Below are positions 8,391 through 14,621 of a stretch of DNA of 28,559 bases, in pieces. The notes below the pieces were generated by a model. It was not told where the DNA came from. It saw nothing but the letters and a program-made list of their open reading frames with translations, and did not search any database. Each line of letters begins with the position of its first letter. The first letter of the stretch is position 1. The stretch is from CAYVUM01 sp964619055. Lineage in GTDB: Bacteria; Pseudomonadota; Alphaproteobacteria; Rhodospirillales; Defluviicoccaceae. The stretch spans positions 1 through 28,559 of the forward strand of contig CAZUDB010000047.1 of assembly GCA_964619055.1 (NCBI GenBank). Reading direction: 5' to 3'. The position numbers and the translations under genes are program-made.

Positions 8391-9317
8391 ATGTTCAAAT
8401 CGATCATCCGTCCGTCATCGTACGTCCTTGCCGCGGCCGCGTTCGCCGTCGCTGGCGGGATCTCGTCAGCCGACGCCAGTCTGCTGTCGGTCGGCACCTA
8501 CAACATCCATCACGGCGAGGGGAATGACGACGTCGTCGACCTGGACAGGATTGCAAGTGTAGTCGCGTCCATGGACGTTCAGATCGTGAGCCTGCAGGAA
8601 AACGACATTGAAAACAGCCGCACTGACTTTGTCCACCAGCCCAATGTTCTGGCCGATCTGGTGTCTGGCCTCACGGGCGCCAATTGGGCGGCCCTGCCAG
8701 CGCCTGCCATTAGCTTTGGCGGCGGTGAGTACGGCAATGCAGTACTGTACAACACAGACGACCTGACACTAGGCAGTTACCAGGTGCTGTCGTTGCCGGA
8801 CCCGGATGGCGACGGGGCCCGCTCCCTCGGGCTTGGCAGCTTCACCTACGAAAGCACGATCTTCCAGTTTGGTGCTACGCACCTCACCCATCGCAACCGG
8901 CAGTCCGATCAGGATCCCAATTCCACGATCCACATCGACAGCATGAACATCATCAATGACGCGATCGACCCGAGCGTGCCGGCCATCGTCGCCGGCGATT
9001 TCAATGCCGCCGTCGATCCGGCGCTCGGCATTAACCCGGACAGCATGGCCTATTGGGTCAGTCTCGGTTGGATCGTGGACAGCCCCACCGATGTGCCCAC
9101 GTTCGTGGGCGGCAACGCCGCCATCGATTTCGTGACCAGCCTGGGTACCGACTGGCGGGTTTATGACACCTTCGTCCTGGTCAACGACCTCACCGATGTC
9201 GCGTCCGACCATTATCCAGTCGTGACCGTCTTCAACGTCCCGGTCCCGCCGGCGATCGTGTTGTTCGGACTGTTCAGTCTTGGCCTGGGTCTTGGCGCCC
9301 GACGCCGGAGCCACTGA
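8391..9317 (+). CDS. Exported endonuclease/exonuclease/phosphatase-fold protein with VPLPA/PEP-CTERM-like tail
   Basis: The 308-residue protein begins with a signal peptide (cleavage likely after ADA, residue 29) and has the complete EEP catalytic set: Asn38 in TYNIHHG, Glu70 in SLQEND, His164 in GATHLTH, Asp203/Asn205 in AGDFNA, Asp246, and the terminal SDH at 272-274. It could cleave nucleic acid or another phosphodiester/phosphomonoester outside the cytoplasm. Residues 284-308 form a sorting-type tail: VPVPP, a hydrophobic helix and ARRRSH. The frame is open far upstream to 7767, but the ATG at 8391 has a strong AAGGGGAG site 8 bp upstream and starts exactly at the signal peptide. A hairpin follows at 9360-9379. 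Confidence 0.9.
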   Translation: MFKSIIRPSSYVLAAAAFAVAGGISSADASLLSVGTYNIHHGEGNDDVVDLDRIASVVASMDVQIVSLQENDIENSRTDFVHQPNVLADLVSGLTGANWAALPAPAISFGGGEYGNAVLYNTDDLTLGSYQVLSLPDPDGDGARSLGLGSFTYESTIFQFGATHLTHRNRQSDQDPNSTIHIDSMNIINDAIDPSVPAIVAGDFNAAVDPALGINPDSMAYWVSLGWIVDSPTDVPTFVGGNAAIDFVTSLGTDWRVYDTFVLVNDLTDVASDHYPVVTVFNVPVPPAIVLFGLFSLGLGLGARRRSH

Positions 9318-9359
9318 GCGAACAGTCCGGTTCAGGCAACAAGAACGCCAAACGACGGG

Positions 9360-9379
9360 CGGCGGTCGCGAGACCGCCG
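9360..9379. terminator. Hairpin between convergent genes, likely bidirectional terminator
   Basis: Perfect 8-bp stem CGGCGGTC/GACCGCCG with a GCGA tetraloop, lying 43 bp after the stop of the EEP gene and just past the stop of the minus-strand PAS gene. There is no long T-tract, only GTTCC on the plus side. Confidence 0.6.
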
Positions 9380-9388
9380 TTCCGGGCC

Positions 9389-9724
9389 CTATCCCGGGAT
9401 GATGAACGAGATGCCGAACACCAGTCGGCGGCCGTCCAGGTCATCAACCCATTTGCACACGCTCAACGTCGCCTTGCCGTGTTCGGAGTGGTCCACGCGC
9501 TCGTGGATGTAATGGGGCTTGCCGGTCGCCAGCACATCCTCGTCATTCGTCACAAGGGCCTTGGCGTTCGCCTTCCACACCAGCTCGTCGTCATTCTTCC
9601 CGGCCACGTTCTCCCCGGCCAAGTCACAAATCGCCCGGTTGCCCCACAGGTAGCGCCATTCCTCGTCCTTGACCCAGCACAGGAACGGCACGTTCTGGAA
9701 GGTTTCGAGGTCGTCGAGTCGCAT
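9389..9724 (-). CDS. Small PAS-domain protein
   Basis: The 111-residue protein is essentially one PAS fold: FQNVPFLCWVKDEEWRYLWGN-type opening, AGKNDDELVW helix, and closing strands with KATLSVCKWVDDLDGRRLVFGISF. PAS domains sense ligands, redox or light; no output domain is attached, so it may act through a partner or be a stand-alone sensor. The ATG at 9724 is preceded by an excellent GGGAGGAGGAA site; the in-frame start at 9769 would include that site within coding sequence. No partner kinase lies beside it. Confidence 0.8.
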   Translation of the reverse strand: MRLDDLETFQNVPFLCWVKDEEWRYLWGNRAICDLAGENVAGKNDDELVWKANAKALVTNDEDVLATGKPHYIHERVDHSEHGKATLSVCKWVDDLDGRRLVFGISFIIPG

Positions 9725-9764
9725 GGCAATTCCTCCTCCCGACGGTTTTAGGACCGATTGACCA

Positions 9765-9792
9765 ACCATAGGGTTGTACCAGGATCGGACAA
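9765..9792 (-). promoter_or_regulatory. Possible sigma-70-type promoter of the PAS gene
   Basis: On the minus strand TTGTCC (9787-9792) and TATGGT (9765-9770) are separated by 16 bp, about 40 bp upstream of the PAS start codon. Both hexamers match the consensus only partly. Confidence 0.3.
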
Positions 9793-9850
9793 CAGCCGTC
9801 GATGTCCACCATTGCCTTGAACCGTGCTGCCCCTAACGATGCGCTCGTCC

Positions 9851-9884
9851 GCGCATGCAGTCTGGCCGCGCATGCAGTCTGGCC
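9851..9884. repeat. Perfect 17-bp tandem duplication
   Basis: The unit GCGCATGCAGTCTGGCC occurs twice head to tail (9851-9867 and 9868-9884), followed by a further GCG. It lies between two minus-strand genes, just past the stop of the membrane-anchored unknown, in sequence without other features. Confidence 0.9.
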
Positions 9885-9910
9885 GCGGACGCCAGCCACG
9901 CGGCCGACGG

Positions 9911-10477
9911 TCAGGAGATCAAGCTTTGTGGCGGAAGCTTTTCCTTATAGCTGGCCGGCAATGCATCGATGGAGTCAATTTGCCCAACGGCGAGGATGTT
10001 GCCGAGTTTGTAGATCCGCCCGGCTTTTTTCTGCATCCAGGCGACGTCGCTCGTTGAAAGCGTGCGGTTGTTTTCTTTCCACTCGGTGATGTCCAGGAAA
10101 AATCCTTCCATCAGGGTGCGAAATTCTTCAAGGTTCCGATAATAGTTCAAGATCTTGCGTAAGCGTTCTCTTGAAAAATACTTGGGGAGGTCATTGAATA
10201 CCTTCTGAAAGAACGGTTCGACGCCCCGGCTGTATCGTGCCGAGTGGTCAATTTCCGCGCCGACCTTCAAGAAGTTATCGACATAATGCTGCACATAATC
10301 AACGGAGCCTTGTATTTCCTTGGCATGAAAGAGAATATCTTCCAAAAGGCCGGCTTCGAGGCGCGACTTTCGGACAAAATAGGCGATTATTTCCTTGATC
10401 GCCCAACCGATCAGGGCGACGAGCAGCCCGGCCAGCAATTTCTCGACAATGGCAACTTGATCCAAATCCATCATCAT
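9911..10477 (-). CDS. Hypothetical protein with N-terminal membrane anchor
   Basis: I do not recognise a family. The 188-residue protein has one hydrophobic segment near residues 12-32 (KLLAGLLVALIGWAIKEIIAYF) followed by a Lys/Arg pair and a mostly helical, charged soluble region rich in aromatic residues (for example NDLPKYFSRERLRKILNYYRNLEEFR). It has no signal cleavage site, so it is probably an inner-membrane anchored protein with a cytoplasmic domain. Three consecutive ATG codons stand at the start (10477, 10474, 10471); GGAG is 4, 7 or 10 bp upstream of them, so 10474 may be the true start. Its base composition is less GC-rich than its neighbours, hinting at recent acquisition. Confidence 0.65.
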   Translation of the reverse strand: MMMDLDQVAIVEKLLAGLLVALIGWAIKEIIAYFVRKSRLEAGLLEDILFHAKEIQGSVDYVQHYVDNFLKVGAEIDHSARYSRGVEPFFQKVFNDLPKYFSRERLRKILNYYRNLEEFRTLMEGFFLDITEWKENNRTLSTSDVAWMQKKAGRIYKLGNILAVGQIDSIDALPASYKEKLPPQSLIS

Positions 10478-10623
10478 AGGGCTCCGTCTTGTTCTTCAAC
10501 GGCTCGATTATCGTACCGGGCGCACCCAGCCGGGACTTGAGGTAGCACTCCCTCAGCCGTACTGTCCACGGCCATGGCCAAGGGTGCGGCGGCCGGCCAC
10601 AGCCAGGAGAACGGCGGTCCATC

Positions 10624-11088
10624 ATGACGAAACCGGACTCCATCATCATTCGTCAGCTCGCCCCGGGGGATACGGCGCTGTTTCGGGCGTTGCTGGCCAT
10701 GTTCGGCCGCGCGTTTGAGGAGCCGAGCACGTACACCGGCGCTCAGCCGCGAACCGCGTACGTGAAGGCACTCCTCGGTGGGGATCAGTTCATCGCCTTG
10801 GTGGCCATGGAAGGGGATGCCGTCGTCGGTGGGTTGGCGGCTTATGACCTTAAAAAGTTTGAGCAGGAGCGGAGCGAGATCTACATTTACGATCTCGCCG
10901 TGGACGCCGCCCACCGTCGCCAGGGCATCGGGACCAGCCTGATCCTCAGGCTCAAACACATCGCCGCCACGCGGGGCGGTTACGTTATCTTCGTTCAAGC
11001 GGACCTGAGCGATGCCCCGGCCATCGCGTTCTATTCAAAGCTCGGCGCGCGCGAGGACGTGCTGCATTTCGACATCGCCGTACCGTAG
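10624..11088 (+). CDS. AAC(3)-I-like aminoglycoside N-acetyltransferase
   Basis: The 154-residue GNAT protein matches the AAC(3)-I family along its whole length: the N-terminal FGRAFEEPSTY, the core strand FIALVAMEGDAVVGGLAAY, the diagnostic FEQERSEIYIYDLAV, the acetyl-CoA loop HRRQGIG, then YVIFVQAD and the C-terminal KLGAREDVLHFDIAVP. AAC(3)-I enzymes acetylate the 3-amino group of gentamicin-type aminoglycosides. Whether this chromosomal homologue confers resistance cannot be told from sequence; other amine acceptors are possible. No integron attC site or transposase is nearby. The avidin-family gene starts 50 bp downstream, so the two may share a transcript. A decayed copy of the 3' end lies at 13484-13527. 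Confidence 0.85.
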   Translation: MTKPDSIIIRQLAPGDTALFRALLAMFGRAFEEPSTYTGAQPRTAYVKALLGGDQFIALVAMEGDAVVGGLAAYDLKKFEQERSEIYIYDLAVDAAHRRQGIGTSLILRLKHIAATRGGYVIFVQADLSDAPAIAFYSKLGAREDVLHFDIAVP

Positions 11089-11138
11089 CAGCCCTGGCGC
11101 TAGATGACGCATCCAGACACCGAGGGAGAGAGAAACCA

Positions 11139-11534
11139 ATGAACAGCATCAAACCATTCGCCGCCACGATGATGTTAGTCCTGGTGCTGCACGCCGCATC
11201 GGCCTTAGCCAGCGATTGTCAAATGCCGAGCGGTGAGGCCTGGGTCAACGAACTGGGCTCGGAGATGTCGGTCAAGATTGACGCGTCGGGAGTCATGTCC
11301 GGTACCTATACGTCGGCCGTCGGCTGTGGAGCGGAAACAGCAAAGCCACTGACGGGGTTCTGCAACGGCCACGCCGTGACCTTTGCCGTCAACTGGCAGG
11401 CATGCGATGCCGCCACCGCCTGGAGCGGCACGTACGAAGGCGGCAAAATCAGCACGCTTTGGCAGTTTGTTTCGGCCAAAAAGCCGAGTTGGAACTCGAT
11501 CGTGGCCGGCACGGATGCATTTCATCAGAAGTAG
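11139..11534 (+). CDS. Secreted avidin-family (biotin-binding) protein
   Basis: Small exported protein resembling streptavidin, rhizavidin and bradavidin. Residues 1-25 form a signal peptide. The mature part follows the streptavidin beta-barrel: WVNELGS (Asn37, Ser41), GTYTSAVG (Tyr57, Ser59), a Trp86 strand, TAWSG (Thr93, Trp95), STLWQF (Trp108), PSWN (Trp118) and AGTDAF (Asp126), which align by eye with the streptavidin biotin contacts N23, S27, Y43, S45, W79, T90, W92, W108, W120 and D128. The S88 position is Ala91 here. Cys63 and Cys89 fall where rhizavidin and bradavidin have a disulfide; Cys27 and Cys75 may form a second one. The ATG has a purine-rich GAGGGAGAGAG site. Likely periplasmic or secreted, sequestering biotin. 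Cotranscription with the upstream acetyltransferase is probable. Confidence 0.87.
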   Translation: MNSIKPFAATMMLVLVLHAASALASDCQMPSGEAWVNELGSEMSVKIDASGVMSGTYTSAVGCGAETAKPLTGFCNGHAVTFAVNWQACDAATAWSGTYEGGKISTLWQFVSAKKPSWNSIVAGTDAFHQK

Positions 11535-11697
11535 AGGTAAGGGAAGCGATCCGACCCACCGCCGAACACGGAGCAACCGGAAGCAAAGGGGGGGCCCACA
11601 AAACGTCAGTTGTTCGTCGTAAACGTATCATTTGTGTATTTTTTGCGCCCTAACCCGTTGATTTTTAGCGGATCGTGCGTGTGTGGCCGGGTCTACT

Positions 11698-11712
11698 GTC
11701 AAAAATTTTGAC
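11698..11712. promoter_or_regulatory. Palindrome GTCAAAAATTTTGAC, candidate activator site
   Basis: Perfect 7-bp arms around a central base (extended here by a flanking T/A pair). It is repeated exactly at 13644-13658. Its centre is about 73 bp upstream of the GG of the sigma-54-like element, a plausible position for an enhancer-binding protein site. Confidence 0.55.
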
Positions 11713-11776
11713 ACAATTGCACCATTCGGACCATCGCCCCAAACCGAAGTTGTTGACAACGCACATTCTTCAAGAT

Positions 11777-11792
11777 CGGCGCGGTTCTTGCA
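11777..11792 (+). promoter_or_regulatory. Sigma-54-like -24/-12 promoter element
   Basis: CGGCGCGGTTCTTGCA has GG (11778-11779) and GC (11790-11791) separated by exactly 10 bp and the TTGCA -12 box. The same element with a better TGGC -24 box occurs at 13724-13739, upstream of the paralogue. The start codon follows about 100 bp downstream. Confidence 0.55.
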
Positions 11793-11892
11793 TCGCGTTG
11801 CGGCAGGACAGTGCCACCGCCGCCTATCCGATAGGCGCATAACGCGTCAAGGTCGGCGGTGCCCCGCAGAAACCTGAAAAGGGGAGAAGGTC

Positions 11893-12549
11893 ATGAGCAG
11901 AACGCGCGGGCTCTCAATGCTGGTTGGTGGACTGATCGGTCTCGCCGTCTACGGCACGGCCGGGGAGAGCCGCGCCGAGCTGATCCTCGATCTCCAGCCG
12001 GGCGGCACGCCAACGCCATGCGGCGGGTGCGGCAACATCGCCGGCTTGACCCAGGGTTGGTACTTCACCGTCACAAGCACGATCAAGGTGGGCGGCATCG
12101 GAGTGTGGGATGCCGGGGCCAACGGGATCGACCGCGTCGTGCAGGCGGGGCTATGGACCTTTGCCGGCGACTTGCTGGCCGCCACCGACATCAGCAACGC
12201 CAGCACGCCCGTGCCGTCCAACGGGGACGGGCAGTGGTTGTTCGAGGATATCCGTGTGCAGAAGTTGGTACCGGGCCAGTACGTCGTCGCCAACGTTTTC
12301 TTCGATGAAACCCCGGTCGCGCAGTTCGATGCCACCTTCACAACCATTCCCGAGATCACCTTTGAGGGCTCAGCCGTCACGGAGGGAATTCGGGACCAGG
12401 GGTTCCGCTTCCCGAGGGAGTTCGTGACGGACACCGTTGGTCTCTTCGGGCCGACGCTCCGCCAGGTGCCCGTGCCGGCAACCGTCGCCCTGTTCGTCAT
12501 CGCGCTTGCGGGCCTCGGCGTCGCGGCGGGGCGTCGCATCCCGGCCTGA
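11893..12549 (+). CDS. Exported protein with VPLPA/PEP-CTERM-like tail, paralogue A
   Basis: Function unknown. The 218-residue protein has a signal peptide (cleavage near SRA, residue 28), a Cys pair in CGGCG (Cys43, Cys46), a beta-rich body with the strands FTVTSTIKVGGIGVWD and VQAGLWTFAGDLLA, and the conserved VPSNGDGQWLFEDI. Residues 191-218 are a sorting tail: VPVPATVALF, hydrophobic helix, GRR. The body is reminiscent of carbohydrate-binding-like or DUF4082-like beta sandwiches, but that is only a pattern impression. The ATG is preceded by GGGGAGAAGG. It is closely related to the protein encoded at 13842-14507, and both are preceded by the same palindrome plus sigma-54-like element. Confidence 0.85.
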   Translation: MSRTRGLSMLVGGLIGLAVYGTAGESRAELILDLQPGGTPTPCGGCGNIAGLTQGWYFTVTSTIKVGGIGVWDAGANGIDRVVQAGLWTFAGDLLAATDISNASTPVPSNGDGQWLFEDIRVQKLVPGQYVVANVFFDETPVAQFDATFTTIPEITFEGSAVTEGIRDQGFRFPREFVTDTVGLFGPTLRQVPVPATVALFVIALAGLGVAAGRRIPA

Positions 12550-12622
12550 TCCCGTCTCGCGCCCCGATCAACCAAGGCTGTCGACCCCGGCCGGGCCGCC
12601 ATCGGTGGCTGGAGAAACCCCC

Positions 12623-12653
12623 TTGACTTAGAGTGCGCTCGAAAGCGTAGCTT
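12623..12653 (+). promoter_or_regulatory. MerR-type promoter with 19-bp spacer and internal operator
   Basis: TTGACT (12623-12628) and TAGCTT (12648-12653) are 19 bp apart, the overlong spacing typical of MerR-activated promoters. The spacer holds an imperfect dyad, TTAGAG-TGCG-CTCGAA, as expected for a MerR-family operator. The MerR gene starts 30 bp downstream, so autoregulation is likely. Confidence 0.75.
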
Positions 12654-12683
12654 GATCAGCGTCGTGACGAGACAAGGGCCAAG

Positions 12684-13121
12684 ATGAAGATTGGGGATCT
12701 GGCGAGGCGCACGGGCCTGACGACGCATGCGCTGCGGTATTACGAGAAGATTGGCTTGCTTCCGGATCCCGGGCGGAACCGGTCGCGCCATCGGGACTAT
12801 GATCCGTCGATCCTGGTCTGGATGGAGTTCGTGAAGCGGCTGAAGACCACCGGTATGCCGATCAGCGAGATGGTCCGTTATGCCGCCTTGCGGCAAGGCG
12901 GCTCGGCAACGGAAGCGGAGCGTCGTCAGATCCTTGAAGCTCATCGCGATCGCGTGCGGGCTCAGGTCGCCAACCTTCAATCCAGTCTCTCTGTCCTCGA
13001 CAACAAAATCGCTGGCTATGCCGGCCAGTCTGTGAGGATGAAAGATGATGACACTGACCGACCCTCTCCAAGAGAGCCGCTTCGAGCGGGGAAAACGCAA
13101 GCTTTCGGAAATCGACGGTAG
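12684..13121 (+). CDS. MerR-family transcriptional regulator
   Basis: The 145-residue protein starts with the winged-helix signature MKIGDLARRTGLTTHALRYYEKIGLLPDPGR and a second helix pair RDYDPSILVWMEFVKRLKTTGM, followed by a coiled-coil dimer helix (EAHRDRVRAQVANLQSSLSVLDNKI). There is no Cys in a metal- or thiol-sensing position, so the effector is unknown; the AdhR/NmlR-like group that senses carbonyl or electrophile stress is a plausible home. AAGGG precedes the ATG. It has the promoter architecture of an autoregulated MerR gene at 12623-12653, and its 3' end overlaps the next gene by 77 bp, making a long C-terminal tail that is probably dispensable. Confidence 0.92.
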   Translation: MKIGDLARRTGLTTHALRYYEKIGLLPDPGRNRSRHRDYDPSILVWMEFVKRLKTTGMPISEMVRYAALRQGGSATEAERRQILEAHRDRVRAQVANLQSSLSVLDNKIAGYAGQSVRMKDDDTDRPSPREPLRAGKTQAFGNRR

Positions 13122-13443
13122 CGCCGGCGAGGCCGTCGTCACTGCGCTTGAGGACATTTCCCCGGAATTCGGCCGCTATCTGGTCGAATTTGCCTTTGGG
13201 GACATCTATGCGCGGCCGGGACTTGGCGTTCGCGACCGTGAGATCGCGACCATCGCCGCCCTGGCCGCGTTAGCGAACGCGGCGCCGCAACTGAAGGTTC
13301 ACATCGGCGCCGGCCTCAATGTCGGCCTGAGCAAGGGCGAGATCATCGAAATCCTGATGCAAATGTCGGTTTACGCCGGCTTTCCCGCCGCCTTGAACGG
13401 CCTGTTCGCGGCCAAGGAGGTTTTCGATGCTCGGCCGGACTAA
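13045..13443 (+). CDS. Carboxymuconolactone decarboxylase (CMD)-family protein
   Basis: The 132-residue protein has the helical CMD fold: RDREIATIAALAALANAAPQLKVHIGAGLNVGLSKGEIIEILMQMSVYAGFPAALN, including the conserved His in KVHIGAGLNVG. The CxxC pair of AhpD peroxidases is absent, so it belongs to the decarboxylase-like/unknown branch. The gene begins inside the MerR 3' end (GAGGATGAAAG before the tandem ATGs at 13045 and 13048) and is surely in the same transcript. Bacillus subtilis AdhR, a MerR regulator of carbonyl stress, is likewise encoded beside a CMD-family gene (recalled from the literature), so a detoxification role is reasonable but unproven. Confidence 0.9.
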   Translation: MMTLTDPLQESRFERGKRKLSEIDGSAGEAVVTALEDISPEFGRYLVEFAFGDIYARPGLGVRDREIATIAALAALANAAPQLKVHIGAGLNVGLSKGEIIEILMQMSVYAGFPAALNGLFAAKEVFDARPD

Positions 13444-13483
13444 GCGCGGATGACGGCGGCGATCACGTTCGACGCAAGACCGG

Positions 13484-13527
13484 GGCGCGCGCGAGGACGT
13501 GCTACACCGCGCTATCGCCGTTCAGTG
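13484..13527 (+). pseudogene. Remnant of the 3' end of an aac(3)-I-like gene
   Basis: Twenty bases (GGCGCGCGCGAGGACGTGCT) are identical to 11044-11063 in the aac(3)-like gene. In the same frame the remnant reads GAREDVLHRAIAVQ then stop, against GAREDVLHFDIAVP then stop in the intact gene; ATCGCCGT recurs at the same offset. The codons upstream do not match. It sits 62 bp before the duplicated regulatory block, as expected if aac(3)-3'end, promoter and sorting-signal gene were copied together. Confidence 0.8.
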
Positions 13528-13643
13528 AGGACCGGCGATAGCGCCCGCTGGTCCCTCGCAAGTCACGATTTCGTACATTCTGAGTTTCTTGCGCCCTAAT
13601 CCATTGATTTTTAAAGGATTATGCCCGCGCGGCCGGTCTGAGC

Positions 13644-13658
13644 GTCAAAAATTTTGAC
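13644..13658. promoter_or_regulatory. Palindrome GTCAAAAATTTTGAC, second copy
   Basis: Exact copy of the 15-bp palindrome at 11698-11712, about 74 bp upstream of the GG of the sigma-54-like element (73 bp in copy 1). Confidence 0.55.
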
Positions 13659-13723
13659 ACAATTGCGCCATTCCCACCGTCGACCCACCCCGAAGTTGTT
13701 GGTTATGCACATTTTTCGAAAAA

Positions 13724-13739
13724 TGGCGTTGTTCTTGCA
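13724..13739 (+). promoter_or_regulatory. Sigma-54-like -24/-12 promoter element, second copy
   Basis: TGGCGTTGTTCTTGCA fits the consensus TGGC-N7-TTGCA, with GG at 13725-13726 and GC at 13737-13738, 10 bp apart. The start codon of the paralogue is about 100 bp downstream. Confidence 0.62.
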
Positions 13740-13841
13740 CCGCACTGCGGCAGGACAGTGCTGTCGCCACACACTGGACGGACGCTGGACGCACGACGGT
13801 CGGCGGCGGCGCGCTCAGGGATGAAAAATGCGAGTATGGTC

Positions 13842-14507
13842 ATGAGCAGATTGCGTGGACTCTCAATCCTGTTTGGCGGGCTGATCGGCCTCGCCGTATA
13901 CGGCACGGCGGAGGAGAGCCGGGCCGAGTTGATCCTCGACGTCGGCCCGGGGGGCGGTACACTTCCATGTGGCCCTTGCGGTAATGGCGTCGGCTCTACG
14001 TTCGGGTGGGCCTTCGACGTCACCAGCACGATCAGCGTGGATGGCGTCGGCGTGTGGAATGCCGGTGCGAACGGCATCGGGCCCGCGGTGCAGGCCGGGT
14101 TGTGGACGAATGCCGGCATCTTGCTGGCCTCCGCCACCATCTCGGACGCAAGCTCGCCCGTCCCGTCCAACGGCGATGGCGAATGGCTGTTCGAAGACAT
14201 CCCCCTGTTAACGCTCTCGCCGGGCCGCTACGTCATCGGCAGCATTTTTTTCGACAGCACACCACTCAGCCAATTTTTTACGGCCTTCACGACGATCCCC
14301 GAAATCACATACATAGAGAGCCGCATCCCGGCGGTGTTGCCGGACTCTGGGCTTGATATCCCGACAGGTTCCCTTGGCTCCGACGGTGTCTTCGGGCCGA
14401 CCCTGCGCTTGCCTGAGGCTCCCGTGCCCGTGCCGGCGACCTTGGCCCTGTTCGCCATCGCCATGGCTGGCCTCGGCATCGCCACCCTCCGTCGCATCGC
14501 CGCCTGA
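13842..14507 (+). CDS. Exported protein with VPLPA/PEP-CTERM-like tail, paralogue B
   Basis: Paralogue of the protein at 11893-12549: same signal peptide pattern (MSRLRGLSILFGGLIGLAVYG), Cys43/Cys46 in CGPCG at identical positions, the strands FDVTSTISVDGVGVWN and VQAGLWTNAG, VPSNGDGEWLFEDI, and the tail VPVPATLALF-helix-LRRIAA. Its function is unknown; two retained copies with conserved promoters suggest both are used. I placed the start at the ATG matching the paralogue; in-frame ATGs at 13821 and 13836 are possible and have no better ribosome binding site. A strong terminator follows at 14532-14556. Confidence 0.85.
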   Translation: MSRLRGLSILFGGLIGLAVYGTAEESRAELILDVGPGGGTLPCGPCGNGVGSTFGWAFDVTSTISVDGVGVWNAGANGIGPAVQAGLWTNAGILLASATISDASSPVPSNGDGEWLFEDIPLLTLSPGRYVIGSIFFDSTPLSQFFTAFTTIPEITYIESRIPAVLPDSGLDIPTGSLGSDGVFGPTLRLPEAPVPVPATLALFAIAMAGLGIATLRRIAA

Positions 14508-14531
14508 TTCAATCTCTCGCGCGAAAAATAG

Positions 14532-14556
14532 AACGGCGGCCCTGAGGGCCGCCGTT
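14532..14556. terminator. Bidirectional terminator between convergent genes
   Basis: Perfect 11-bp stem AACGGCGGCCC/GGGCCGCCGTT with a 3-base loop. An A-rich stretch lies on the left and TTTAG on the right, so it can serve both paralogue B and the minus-strand phytase-like gene that ends at 14622. Confidence 0.8.
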
Positions 14557-14621
14557 TAGCTTGGAGTCGGGCAGGGTGTTCGGCTCGTCGCCCTTTTCCC
14601 CTGCCCGAAAACCGGCCAACC

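Larger units (their letters stand above)
11643..11814 (+). repeat. Duplicated regulatory block, copy 1
   Basis: This stretch shares ordered blocks with 13589-13761: TTGCGCCCTAA, TTGATTTTTA, the GTCAAAA palindrome followed by CACAATTGC, CCGAAGTTGTTG, GCACATT, GTTCTTGCA and GCGGCAGGACAGTGC. The spacing is kept (55 bp from the first block to the palindrome in both copies). It lies directly upstream of the first of two paralogous sorting-signal genes, and the conservation of blocks rather than of whole sequence suggests retained regulatory sites. Confidence 0.85.
13589..13761 (+). repeat. Duplicated regulatory block, copy 2
   Basis: Counterpart of 11643-11814, with the same order and nearly the same spacing of TTGCGCCCTAA, TTGATTTTTA, palindrome, CCGAAGTTGTTG, GCACATT, GTTCTTGCA and GCGGCAGGACAGTGC. 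Intervening bases have diverged, while these blocks are almost unchanged. Confidence 0.85.

Noticed and set aside
11949..13157. 402-codon minus-strand open frame
   Set aside because: It lies antisense to three well-supported genes, has no domain and reflects GC-rich codon bias.
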